Made by a program: the position numbers and the translations under genes
In this document: positions 46,614 to 57,309 of the stretch, in pieces
Position numbering within the stretch: position 1 is the stretch's first letter
How the letters are laid out: every line of letters starts with the position of its first letter
The notes under the pieces: model-generated
The model's database searches: none
The model's input: only the letters and a program-made list of their open reading frames with translations
Told to the model about the DNA's origin: nothing
Source: Allomyces arbusculus
Lineage: Eukaryota; Blastocladiomycota; Blastocladiomycetes; Blastocladiales; Blastocladiaceae
Direction of reading: 5' to 3'
NCBI GenBank assembly: GCA_027604705.1
Contig: JADHYV010000001.1
Location: 372,001 to 436,000, forward strand
DNA length: 64,000 bases

Positions 46614-47584
46614 CTGTCACAGGCGCATCAACACGACCCCAGCAGGCATGTCCTCTTTGGACGTGCTGGCCATGATGAAGCGTGCTCGCGCAACAAGCGC
46701 TTGCTGGCACAGTTGCGGAAAACCACTGAGTTTATTGCACAAGAAGTGCTGATTCAACTTGTGTGCATTTGCCGATGTCAGGACTTGGTGATGAGGACTG
46801 ATTTGGGCACAGGCGGGCTGCTTTTTTTTACTCATGGGCACAAGCAGCACGATTCACCACGTTTTTTTTTTGGAGGAACTGTAGGCAAAGCGTTGTGCAA
46901 TGCAATAAACAAGGCGCGCAATGCTGCAACATTGTTTGCTCCAATTCTGCATTGGGAGCAAAGCAAAAAGGATAGGGAGTGATGGGGATGGCTTTTGCTT
47001 CTGCAACAAGGAACAATGGCGTGCGCCAAAAACTATGGGAGCGAAGTGGAATAGCGCCTGCAGATTGAGAGCAAGTTGAGCATGAGTCTCGCAGGAACGA
47101 TCCTGCATTGCTGATGGTTTGGGAGCAATCTAGATATGGCTCTTCCAGTTTGCTGAGGGGAACAACAGCGTGCACCAAGCTATTTGAGAGTGATGTGAAA
47201 ACAGCCCATGAATCAGAACAATCTGGAAATGACTCTGGTCTTCAAAGAGGGAGTGGTCCTGCACATGCTGAAAGTTTGAGGCAAACTGCCGTTTGCAGAG
47301 AGGGAATCATTGCACATTCGCCCCAGTTTGGGGCAGCGCGACACAATGGCTGAACGACTGGGCCAAACACTCAGGAGCGAAATGGAGTGGCTCTCGTTGT
47401 TGGCCATCTCTCTGCTGGGATTGCCGATGGGTTGCACACGCTTGTCGTTTGATTCTGATGCTGATGCACTTATATAATGGTGCGCGCCCGCCCCTCAACT
47501 GGACAGCATGCGCGCCATGACGTCAAAAGTCCTCAACTACCACAACACGCTCCCAGTCAAAGTGCTCAAGTGGAAAAGTAGCGA

Positions 47585-47602
47585 TGGGGGGGGGGGGGGG
47601 GG
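47585..47602 (+). repeat. Poly-G run
   Basis: An uninterrupted run of about 18 G between the Fanzor side and the USP side of the island. A TATA-like TTATATAATGG lies 110 bp upstream. Confidence 0.85.
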
Positions 47603-47987
47603 TGCGAGGCTTGGTTCAAATATGTGATTTTGGTCGTCACCAAAATGGGTTTGTATCATTTCCATCAACTGCAGTGATGAGCAGTCTCGAAAATTATGAC
47701 TGAGAATGCAATGCGATGTGACTTGATATAAAATGAAGATGGCCTCCCACGTTCCATCTTTCGCTTCACGCCCGTCCATCCTGGCCCGAATCGGTTACTA
47801 CTGCCCTGGTTTGAGGTGATCTCGAGTCTGGTCCAATCTGATGACGTGTGGGATGTCACAATCTGATGCGCACGATTCAAATACTTAGCTCGAAAGGACA
47901 AACATTCTTGAATTACGACAGCACAATTCGGCCGACCAGTCAGCTGCACCATACATCATTGTTATCACTGATCTGGCAATCCGGGAA

Positions 47988-49627
47988 ATGGCCCAATACA
48001 CCTTCAGATTCCGGTCCCAGACCCACTTTGAGGATCTCGTCAATTTCTTCCAGGCGCTCAAGCTCGGCGATGGTATTTTGCACCACACCATCTTAGGTGA
48101 ATCCAACCCGTTTTGCTCATGTCATGCTCAACTCATCAATGTGATTCTGCTTGCACCATGGACGATAGACATTCAACTTGTACCTGGTCCTGAAATCTGT
48201 GCAGAGGCAACAAATGCCGCAGCAGCCACAATTTGCAAACAATTGACACGTGCTGAAAAATTGCTGCGACAAAGCAGGAAAAGCAGGACAAGGCCATGGC
48301 GGCCAGAAAGGATGCCAGAAAGCGCTCCAAGGCCATTGCTGACAAGGCGGCTAGATCCAAGAACAAGGCCGCCAATACTCGTGGTTCTCCGACAGGAAAT
48401 GGAAAGGCCACACCGACTTCCAGTCATGCCAAAAGTGCAGTCACTTGCGTGCCTGCCAAGGAGCTGATTGGGTTAAGAAACCTTGGCAACAACTGCTACC
48501 AGGTATGCTGGCAGCTCTCTGTTTATTCCATGCCTGTGAGGAAATGGACTGACCATGACAACAAACCCACAATTCTCCCTCGTCTCCACCCAAGAATGCC
48601 CTTGTCATTGCACTTGCGTCCTTGAAGCCATTTATGGACGACATTTGTAAAACATCCTCAGGCAATGAATCGGTTGCCAAGGTAAAGCTGTGTTGTGCAC
48701 TCCAAAAGTTTTCAGAAAACGAGAAAGACCAGGATGTGCAGCCATTGGCCAATTTTGTCTGGGAGTGCATCCCGTTTGGATATCAAGATGAGCGCATTGG
48801 AATGCGGGAACAGGAGGCATTTCTCATCATGTTTTCGAGAAATGCTGTTGTGATTCCATGCAATACCTGACCCAGGTGCTGCCACCACTAAGACACACAA
48901 GAGCTCTTCATCAAGATTGCTGTGCTCCTTGATCCAGAGGAGCAAGCCGACAAGACAAAAATGATGCGCCTAACACACTCAAGGCACAATTTGTGAATGA
49001 CTGTGGAGATTGCCAGAAGTGAACACAAATGTTGGGTGCATCCCAAACTGAATCCAACTTAAAATGCAAGCTGGTGCCAACATCCAGTCGCTTCTGGATG
49101 CTGCTTTCCAGCTGCAAGAACTGGACGACTACACGTGCAAGGGTTGCAAAAGAGAAGGTCATGCTCAGTGCACAGGTTACATGATCCATGCAGCAGATAT
49201 CCTGGTCCTCATGTTTATGTGGTTCCACATGGGTCATGGCATGGAGAATGCCAAGAGACTGTCGGGAAATTTGCAGGTGGACACGCGTATCAAGATGCCA
49301 GTCTGGGAGCAACTTTCCACGCCACATGAACCCATGGTCGTGGATGGTTCACCAAGGCCACCAACTCCATGGAAGGACCTGCACGAGTCATTCAAGCCCA
49401 AGGGAATTGCAAAATATGAGTTGAACGTGGTCGTGAACCACGTTGGGGACAATCCAAAATCGGGGCACTACGCGGCTATGATTGAGAGGGACGATCGCCC
49501 TGATGGCAAGTGGTTTCTGTGTGACGACGAGCAGGTCTATACTCTGGGGTGCAGCGACCAGGTGGTGCAAACCGAGTGTGCTGACAAGGCCTACATTTTG
49601 TTTTATGTCCGCTGCAATGATGCGTGA
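47988..49627 (+). pseudogene. USP-family ubiquitin-specific protease gene, probably decayed
   Basis: The Cys box GLRNLGNNCYQ ends at a GTATGC donor (48503) and continues after a 92-bp intron as NALVIALASLKPFMDDI at 48595. This matches the USP pattern, with the catalytic Cys and oxyanion Asn present, though GNNC replaces the usual GNTC. Farther on, YTCKGCKREGHAQC and ILVLMFMWF fit the finger/palm part. VVVNHVGDNPKSGHYAAMI with KWFLCDDEQVY is a complete His box. Between 48870 and 49064 frames change and stops occur without clear splice sites, so I infer decay; an unusual exon structure is the alternative. The proposed first exon (MAQYTFRFRSQ...) is uncertain. USPs remove ubiquitin from substrates. 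Confidence 0.65.
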
Positions 49628-51393
49628 AGGCGGACGCTGAGAGGGTTGGTCGCTGTGGGTTTGATCAATATATCACGTCGTTTCTGTTATACGCTGATGT
49701 CGGGGAGCGACGTTGCTGACCGAAGTGTCGAGATACAAACCACAGTAAATTGGTCAAAATTGGATGGGGGACTGGCGCATCAAGACGTGCGCGATCAGCG
49801 CCGTGTGGGGTTGGTGCCTGCACAGCATGGCGGGCGATTGCACGCACGGGATCAGGATGTGCACGGTTGGTGCCATCGTGGCGTGACGTGGTGCTGGTGC
49901 CGTGGCAGCAGGGTGCCAGTGCGGTCGGGCGTGCGTGAGTTGCAGCAAAGTGCCGATGCGGTTGGACGTGTGCGGTCCGTGCCGCCATAGCAGCGAGGTG
50001 GGTGGTCAGGGTCAGGGCGGTCAGACGCGTCGGGCTGCAGCGTCATGTCGGCGCGCACGGTCGGACGTGTGCGGTCAGTGCTGTCGGCGGCACGGCGTGC
50101 AGTTGTGGCAGGCCGTGCAGTCGGATGGGGACAGGTCATGGCGTGATGCACGGCCAGGGCCAGCACGGTCGGGGCACTCGGACGTGAGGGGCAGTTGCGG
50201 CTTGGTGCGGGTTAGTGCCGGTGCAGAGCGATTCACAATCCGCGCGAACGCGGTCTCGCGCTGGTGGGCGTCACCCGGCCGAGGCCAGAGGCGGGCGCGC
50301 GCGGGACGGCGATGCGGGACTGGTCGACAGCAGCGACAGGCCGAGCGTGCCCGCGATCATGGTGCATGGGTGCGAGAGTCGTTGCGGATTGGGTCGGGGT
50401 TGCGTGTACGGGACAGCAGACGATGGTCGATGGCATGACGCGGCCGAGCAATGTGCAGTGCGTGTGCTAAGAGCATGATTGCGGCAGGTTGCAGTCTGTG
50501 GTGCTGGCATAGAGGTCGACGAGGAGCGGGGCTGATGGACAGTGTTGGCAGCTCCCTGCTCCGCGCGCGCACAACACGCTGTGCAAGGGTCACTGTTCGA
50601 AAATTTGAGGAAAAAAACGAACTAAGTCACTTCGGCCCCTTTGCGCCAATTGCTGCGGCCCATCCCCCACCAACACATTTTCACAATTTGCCGGACGACA
50701 TGAAAGCGTACCGCCGCACAGCAACAATGACAATGGCGGCCATGGATGAAGATCACACGCGCCGCGAGCACAAGCACCTCACGTCCACTGCCCAAGTCAC
50801 ACTGATGCGGACGCACCATGGACGAACACAACTCCACCAACTAACCGTCAGCAAGCTCATGATTGGCAACTCGTCTGAAGATGTTGTGGTCGCGGGCATC
50901 GTTTGCTGCGCCTGACCCAGCCCTGCTGTCGTGTGGGCCAACGTCTGGAGCTGCGATTGTTTGCAGACGCACTAGATTGGACAGGCACGCGCAACTCCCT
51001 GCTCCACATCCAGCGTAGCCACCATTGACCGCCAGTCAAGCATGGTGAAGAGCGAGTCCAAAGCACGCATACGACATGTGAGCAAGGATAAGCGCACACG
51101 AGACCCGCAAGCGAGATGCTAGAATGTGCATGCGCTCGCAACGGCCGACAAGGAGGCAGGGAGCCCACGCGAAATCGAGAGGCCAGGTCGCACCCACTTC
51201 GTCGTCCTTCGCTCGCCGCGTGCCGTGCACGTCGCACGCCTACGCCTACTCTCTCAACCTCGCGTGCACGCTTCCTCATGTCAAACGTACATTATCCGCT
51301 CTCGCTCGTCCACCATGTGCCATGCGCCCGCCCGCCCTTCTTCGTGATTGCATGCTCACCCTTCAGCAATCCGTGCCTGCCAATAGCCGCCAA
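49628..51393. other. Repeat-rich region between island and Ala-rich ORF
   Basis: From about 49740 to 50480 the plus strand is G/T-skewed with recurring degenerate words such as GGACGTGTGCGGTC (49965 and 50065, about 100 bp apart). A short ORF ending at 50915 (from about 50700) is open but matches nothing I know. No gene is supported. Confidence 0.5.
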
Positions 51394-52033
51394 GATGATG
51401 ATCAACACCAATGCCGACATCAACACCAACGTGCAGCAGGAGCGGCTCGTCGCCGTCGTCTCAGTCGCGTTCGGCTCCGTCGCCGGCGTGACGACCTTTG
51501 GCCAAGGAATCACCGCCGTGGCGGGAACGGCTCCGGCGCCGACAGCGAACCTGGCGCCGAGCACGATTCCGAACATCACGGGCATGGCCCCCAATGCGGC
51601 CACGGCCCCCATCGCGGGCACCATGCCGTATGCGCACGGTGCCGCCACGTCAAGCACTGCGTCAAGTGCGGGGCTGTCGTCGGCACAGCAGGCGAGCGAA
51701 CTGCTCGCAGCTATGAATGCTGCAGTGGCAGCGTCGGCGCAGGACGGTACCATGTTGGCGTCGGTGCCCACGCATAGGCCGAGTGGTGTTGCAAGTACGT
51801 CGGCAGCTGGTGGCGGGTCTGGGAGTGGGTCTGGGCGTGAGCCTAGGCGCAGGTCTGGGCGTCGCAACTTGACGCCATACGCACCGCCCCCGTCGCCGCC
51901 CCCAGCAGCTGCTCCCACTGCATCGGCAGCGGTTGACCCACGGGATCCACGTTGGTGGACGCATCCTGGGCAAGCGGAGCTCAGTTTGCCGCGTCGGCCC
52001 GATCACTCGTGGGACAACCAGCGCTGTGAATAG
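51394..52033 (+). CDS. Hypothetical Ala/Thr/Pro-rich protein
   Basis: An open frame of 213 aa if started at ATG 51394; the frame is open back to 51116. It is Ala/Thr/Ser/Pro-rich with a basic SGREPRRRSGRR patch, and ends in a Trp-containing segment (DPRWWTHPGQAEL). No domain is visible. Length and in-frame GC-rich codons favour coding slightly over chance, but low-complexity GC-rich DNA often gives such frames. Confidence 0.3.
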
Positions 52034-52071
52034 GGCGGCCGGTTTGCAAGAGATATGCAGTGCGTGCAATG

Positions 52072-52111
52072 CATGTCTTGGCTTTGGTGGACATGTCTTG
52101 GCTTTGGCGGA
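52072..52111 (+). repeat. 20-bp tandem duplication
   Basis: Two adjacent copies of CATGTCTTGGCTTTGGTGGA, the second with one change, just upstream of the truncated 7TM copy D. Confidence 0.85.
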
Positions 52112-52267
52112 CATTAACGAGTCGTTTGTGAGTCGTGTTGTATATAGTTTTTTTCTTCGCTTCCAAGCGCTGAATTCAGCGGACTTTTTTCCTTTTGTGA
52201 GTTTCAACGTTGCACCTCTGCAACAATGTCAGAGGATGCTGTCGTGTCAGTGTCGGACAGGTGAAGC

Positions 52268-53503
52268 TGGGTGTTCGAATGGTCCGGGTTTTGCGTGTTT
52301 GCGACCCTCAATTGGTATCGGTACGAAGCCCCCCCCCCCCCCTCCCGCGTGTGCGCGCTCACTCTGCCGTAGAACGGTGGGCCTGAATGTCAAATATGGT
52401 CTGACGCTAGATTCCGGGCCATGTGCAAAGATTCGCGGTCAAAACTTGTGCATTTCTTCACGTTCCTGCTCGCCTTGCAAGTTGCGACGTGGACGAGCGT
52501 TGCCGTGTGCATCGGCGTCTCGTACTGGGTCCCCATCGAGTCGCCACTTGTGCGGTACGCGCAAGATTACATTTCGGGTTCGTATGAGCGCGAATTGGTC
52601 GGTTGCAGGCCCTCCTCTTCCGACCAGGCCCGTTCATGCCCACTGTCTACTGACTGTCTTGAACTTCAACGTCTGACCAGCCGCGTTCATCCTCGACGCC
52701 ATCGCCAACTGCATCATTTCGCTCGCCTTCATCTATCATCTTCGCTCGCTGCACCCGGCGCCGGCGTGCCTGCGGTCATGGACGTGGTATTTGAACGCGT
52801 GGGACTGGTGGTCGCCGTCAAACCGATTCGACGTGACGACAAAGGCACAGCTGCGCCCGCACCAGCGCTCGGACGCGCCGCACGTCGCTACCGACCAGGA
52901 AGGCGGCCCAGTCCTGTACGCGTCAATGCACCAGCTGCTATGGCGGTCACAGGTGCTCCTGCTCTTCGAATGCGCGTTCACGATGAGTGCCGTAATTATC
53001 GAAGAAGTTGACTGGACGATTGATCCGTTGTGGTTCCTCATGTCTGTGGCCATGGTACGTGTCTTGCCCACCCGGTGGCTGCCCCCTCGCTGTTGATTTC
53101 GCGCTTTGTTTATGCCCTTGCGGTACTGCGTGATCATGGTGGCCGCTCTCTTCACTCTCTTCTACCGGTTTGATGTCCTCACGACCAATTCAATTTTCGA
53201 AACCAGGCCGTGCGGTTGCGCGTTTTCTGCTCGTTCTATGCCCATCTGACCGACATGCTCAAGTCGCGCGTGCGCCGCGGGGCGACGGCACGCCATGCCG
53301 CGCCGCACGACGCGCACTTGCGCTCGCCCGGATCGCAGACGCATTTGCGACATGGCGATGGCAACGGAGTACGCGAGACGTCCATGGCGTCCTTGTCTAC
53401 CCGGACGATCTTGGTGCCCGGGGCGATGGCCGCAAATTCTCGGTACACGGTAGCAGGTCGCGCGCTGCCGCTGCCGGACACGTCGGCAAGTGGGACTGGA
53501 TAG
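52268..53503 (+). pseudogene. 7TM receptor-like family, copy D, 5'-truncated
   Basis: Only the end of exon 2 remains (WVFEWSGFCVFATLNWY, from about 52268 to 52320). It is preceded by an in-frame stop and unrelated sequence. The rest is intact. Exon 3 is 52411-52577 (167 nt, same as in copy C), with MCKDSRSKLVHF. Exon 4 is 52681-53054, with FILDAIANCIISLAFIYHL, LLWRSQVLLLFECAF and DPLWFLMS. The tail exon is 53207-53503, with AVRLRVFCSFYAHLTDMLK. The last three exons have kept frame and splice sites, so truncation may be recent or a new 5' end may be used. The lost part corresponds to the first two and a half membrane segments. Poly-C in the first intron (about 52328-52341) may mark a breakpoint. 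Confidence 0.75.
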
Positions 53504-53886
53504 GGGCGATTGAACTTGGTGGAAGGGCTGGGCATTTGGCGATTGAACAAATGAAAACTGGCTGCAGCACGATGATGGGCTATTCTGAGGCGGTGAACGA
53601 AAAAGGGTTTTCGCGTGAAAACGTCAAGCGATTCCTCATTTCAATTTTGGTTGACGCCGCAGCAGCAAGGGGTACCGCGAGGGAACGTCACCCCACCAGC
53701 ACGAGCACGGGCAAAGTGGACTGCAGCAAGGGTTCCATGTGTAATAAACGCTAACAAACGGACGGACTGAGAAAAAAAATGGAAAATAGAGAAAAGGAGG
53801 GGGATGCACAAGACAACAAGGAACCCGCCAGGAGACGGGCCCCTCGAGCACTACTCGACCAAACCAACCACCCACGTTCCACTTGC
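53504..53886. other. Convergent gap, 7TM copy D and core-1 gene
   Basis: 383 bp, A-rich in part (about 53773-53800). No gene is seen; probably 3' untranslated sequence of both neighbours. Confidence 0.5.
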
Positions 53887-55611
53887 TTAGAAGCGGAGCA
53901 GGTTCATGGCGCCGCGAATGCGGTTGTAGTCCTGGACGGCATCGACCGGACCGGCGGCGACAATCGACACATCGGCATCGTAAATGTACTCGTGCGCGAC
54001 GCGCTTGATGTCGTCGACGGTGATGGCGTCAATCTTCTTGTCCATCTCAAACGGCGAGAGGCGGCGGCCAAAGTTCAGCACTTGCTTGCCAATCGCCTCG
54101 GCCGTCGCGGTCGTCGAGGCCGCCTGCGCGCGCAGGAAATCGACCTTGAGATGCTGCTTGGCCTGGGCCAGCTGACCCTCCGAGGGCGCCAGGCACAGGT
54201 GCATCCACTCGCGGATCGTGAAGTGCACGAGGTCGTCGAGGTTCTCAATGTTCTTCGACGTCAGGTAGATACCCCACAGACCCGTGTCCGAGTAGGTCGT
54301 CGTGAACGACTTGATCGACTCGGCGAGGTGGTGCTTGAGCGCAATCTGCGCGAGCTTGGTCGACGGGTAGGCGTTGCCATCGGCAACCGACCACTTACCA
54401 ATCATGCGCGAGGCGACGAGCAGCGGGAGGTGGTCGGCCGAGGTCCAGCCGGCACCCTCGACGGCGAGGGCAATGTGCGCAACCTCGTCGTAGTCGGACC
54501 GGAGCCGCACGTCCGAGCCAACAAACTGGGGCTTCTCGGTACGGGGCTTGACGCCCGTCGTGGGGACACCGGCAAAGTGCTTCTTAGCGTAGTCGACAAG
54601 GGCCGCGTGCTCGACGTTACCGGCACCGACGAGAACCATGCGGTCGGCCGTGAAGTTGTTCTTCACAAAGTGTGCGACATCCGACTGCGTCATAGCCTGC
54701 ACGTTGGCGAGCGGGCCGTGCGTCGTGAACCCGAGCGACGAGTCCTGGAACGAGGCGGCGTGCAGGTGGTCCATGACGACGCGCTCGGCGTCGGCCGAAA
54801 CGGTCTGGGCCTCGGCGGCGATCACGGCGCGCTGCGCGTCGAGGGCAGCGGCATCGAGCGACGCGTTGCTGACGACATCGCCGAGCAGAGCAACCGAAGC
54901 CTCGACCGACTCGGGGGCAATCTCCGCGTAGAGCGCCGACTGCTCGCGCTGCGTCGTGGCGAGCAGGCTGCCGCCGAGCGACTCGACCTCGGCCTCAATC
55001 GCGGCCTGCGAGCGCTTGGCCGTACCCTGGTGTGTTTGATCGAGAGCGGGGTCAATCGGAGGGAACCAGCAAGCAATGGGCAGAGTGCGCAAAGAAGTAC
55101 CTTGAAGGCCAGGTGCTGGAACATGTGCGCGGCACCGTTCGAAGCCTTGGTCTCGTGGCGCGAGCCAGCGTCAACCCAGACACCGACGGTGGCCGTCGAC
55201 GCGGCCGGGTGCGACTCGGTAGCGACGGTCAGGCCATTGTCGAGGCGCGTGACGACAGTCTTGGGCACATTGAGGAGCGACGCAACGTAGGCGTTGGACC
55301 CAGCGGCCGTGGCCAGGGTGCGCTGGAGGAAATGAAATGAAATGGCCGAGGGCGCGAAAGTCGGTCAGTCGAGCTCGAACAAGGGACGGTGTCGATGATG
55401 ATGATGATGCCGCCGCGACGCGGCTTCCAGCTGCCCAGCGGCCCAAGTGTGCCCATTGCTGGTGGACAAAATGGTCGGGCGTAATGCAGAGTCGTTGCTG
55501 GTCTCTACGGCCAGCTTGGACGGTGCAACCGGGCAGCGATGGGCACGGCGGAGGTGCAGGCGAAGTAACACCTACGCGAGCAGCCGAGAGACGCAGGGTG
55601 GTGCGCAACAT
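53887..55611 (-). CDS. QCR1: Complex III core protein 1 / beta-MPP-like, altered zinc motif
   Basis: Three exons (55611-55576, 55322-55101, 55026-53887) give 465 aa. The first exon encodes the start of a basic mitochondrial presequence (MLRTTLRLSAAR); its intron is 253 bp with a GTAGGT donor. Family blocks are TRLDNGLTVATESHPAASTA, VGVWVDAGSRHET, AAHMFQHLAFKGT, TQREQSALYAEI and a C-terminal VAAGPVDAVQDYNRIRGAM. Peptidases of this family have HxxEH. Here residues 78-82 read HMFQH, with Gln for the catalytic Glu. This favours a structural core subunit of the bc1 complex in the inner membrane over an active processing peptidase. An active beta-MPP would then have to lie elsewhere in the genome. 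Confidence 0.88.
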
Positions 55612-56075
55612 GATGGCGGAATGGATGCGGGCAGTGGGCCGTCAACTACACGCGGCGGTGGTCGTCGTCGTCGCCGTCCGTTCTTGCGCGGCTGTCAAAG
55701 GTCGCTGGCCGTGGCGCCCGTGGTGGTGCCAGCGCTGCCTAGCGAGCAGGCAGCGCCTAAACATCACGTGGGAGCACGCCCGCGCGACACTCTGATCGAA
55801 ATGCCCGAATTTGGTCAACGGCGGAAGAAACCTAGGTTGCGCACCAACTGCCAGTCTGTTTCGCAGCTTGTCTGCGCTGCGCCCGGACGCGTCCCCAGCT
55901 CCGCTTTCTTGCTTGGCTTCAGCACGGCGCCTCCGACGCGTCGCGATGCGCACCTGCTGCTTGCCGCGGGCCGCGACTGCTTGCTGTGGGCCGCGACTGC
56001 CCCCGCTCCCGCTCCCGAGCCGCCAACTGCCAGCAACTGCTCGCCATCATACCGCCCGCGCCAACCACCACCGCC
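55612..56075. other. Divergent promoter region, core-1 and small mitochondrial gene
   Basis: 464 bp between divergent starts of two predicted mitochondrial proteins. No ORF is supported; a shared bidirectional promoter is plausible. Confidence 0.45.
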
Positions 56076-56538
56076 ATGATCCGCGCGCCCTCCGCCTTCC
56101 ACAATGCCGCCTTGGCCGCGCCACGCCGCGCTGCCCGCCATACCGCCTCCGGCACGCGCCCCATCGCCTGGACGCTGACGCGCCGTGCGCCCTACTCGGC
56201 CGCGGCCTCAGCAGGCCCCGGGTCTGTCGGCGGCCACCGCGAGCACATGAACGTCAAGAACAAGGCCGCGATCCCGCCGCTCTTTTACCTGTCGATGGGC
56301 CTGCTCGGTACGCGCTTGCACCGGCATCGGTGTACTCGGCGCGCTGTGACTGACGCGTCCCAAATGGCCAGGGTTTGCGCTCGGGTCGTCGGGCTTTGGG
56401 CTGTGGAACAGCACCGTCGTACCGCCGCACACGCCCGAGGCCATGGCCGAGATGCAGGCCGACGCGTCGATGCGCGCCGTGCCGCTGCAGCACGCCTACC
56501 GCGCGCCGTCGGCCGAGACCAAGGCGAGCGGCAAGTGA
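56076..56538 (+). CDS. Predicted small mitochondrial single-pass membrane protein
   Basis: Two exons (56076-56307, 56372-56538) give 132 aa, joined through a 64-bp intron with a GTACGC donor. The first 45 or so residues are Arg/Ala/Ser-rich without acidic residues, resembling a mitochondrial presequence. The splice completes one hydrophobic segment (LFYLSMGLLGFALGSSGFGL near residues 70-89). A short tail follows with PPHTPEAMAEMQ and a hydrophilic end. Size and layout resemble small supernumerary respiratory-chain subunits, but I cannot name the family. It is divergent from the core-1 gene, which fits a respiratory role by context only. Confidence 0.6.
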
Positions 56539-57309
56539 GATTCCGTGTGATAACAAGCGTGAGCGACGGGGTGCCGAGGCGGGCACGGTCGCAGGCATTG
56601 TCGAAGCGGCCCACACCGTCTGAAGGTTGCGGACGGACCGCTGCGCGCAGGCCGGTCCCGCGCGCGCGCTCTTGCGTTCTCTATATGAACCAATGCATGA
56701 ATCTGTTCTTGGTTGGCCGCTTCGGTTTCGGTGGTGTCGTGCACGCGAGCACCACCGATCTCAGTCCGCAGGACAAGCGGCTTGTGATGGCGGCGGTGAT
56801 TGCGGCCAGACGGCGACCCGATGACTGGGTCCTGCGGCAACGCATCACATGATCCTGTCAACTTGGCCGCCAACCTGATCCACTACCGTTGCTCCAAGCG
56901 CTTCTCCACTCCCTCCAGCAAGCTCCATTGCTACATTATTTCGGACTTGATGAGCACTCAAGATTATATCTGACACCTCTACGTTGAGACGCCATTTAGG
57001 CCGGCTGTCGTTGACGATTTCTCTCTCTGATCCGTTACTTCCACCTTGTCTTTTGCTGGCTTTATGAACCTGGTTGACCCACCGTCAGGCCTTACTTTCC
57101 TGCCGTGTTATCTTTCTCATCGTCGTCGCTGGATTGGGGAGTAGCTTTCGATAGATTTTCCGGCACACTACCCATCGTGAAGCCCCCATCACCGTGCGGT
57201 CGGCACACACCCCCACTGCCCCCCCCCCCCCCCCGCCGTCCGTCAGTGTCGTAAAGACGACAGCAAAGTGGTGGGTTGTTCATGATAATGTATATTGTTT
57301 CTGCCGTCC
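56539..57309. other. Convergent intergenic region
   Basis: About 770 bp of lower GC content. It contains a C run at about 57219-57234 and no supported ORF. It would hold the 3' ends of the small mitochondrial gene and of the large minus-strand gene. Confidence 0.5.

Larger units (their letters stand above)
42215..49650. mobile_element. AT-richer inserted island with Fanzor and USP remnants
   Basis: Base composition drops sharply from the GC-rich background. Within it, minus-strand frames at 42.97-46.6 kb carry a Fanzor-type nuclease and an unidentified ORF. The plus strand at 48.0-49.63 kb carries a USP-type deubiquitinase remnant. The left edge coincides with the end of the duplicated 3' flank of copy C. 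The right edge is judged only from the return of GC-rich, repeat-like DNA after the USP stop. I did not find convincing terminal inverted repeats or target-site duplications. A 16-bp palindrome (TTCCCTT-TT-AAGGGAA) lies at the left edge and a poly-G run at about 47585-47602. It may be one nested insertion or several. Confidence 0.55.

Noticed and set aside
49740-50480. Possible CRISPR-like or regular repeat array
   Set aside because: The repeated words are degenerate and irregularly spaced, with no constant repeat-spacer pattern.
53779-55290. 503-codon plus-strand open frame
   Set aside because: Antisense to the core-1/beta-MPP gene, which has clear family motifs and splice sites.
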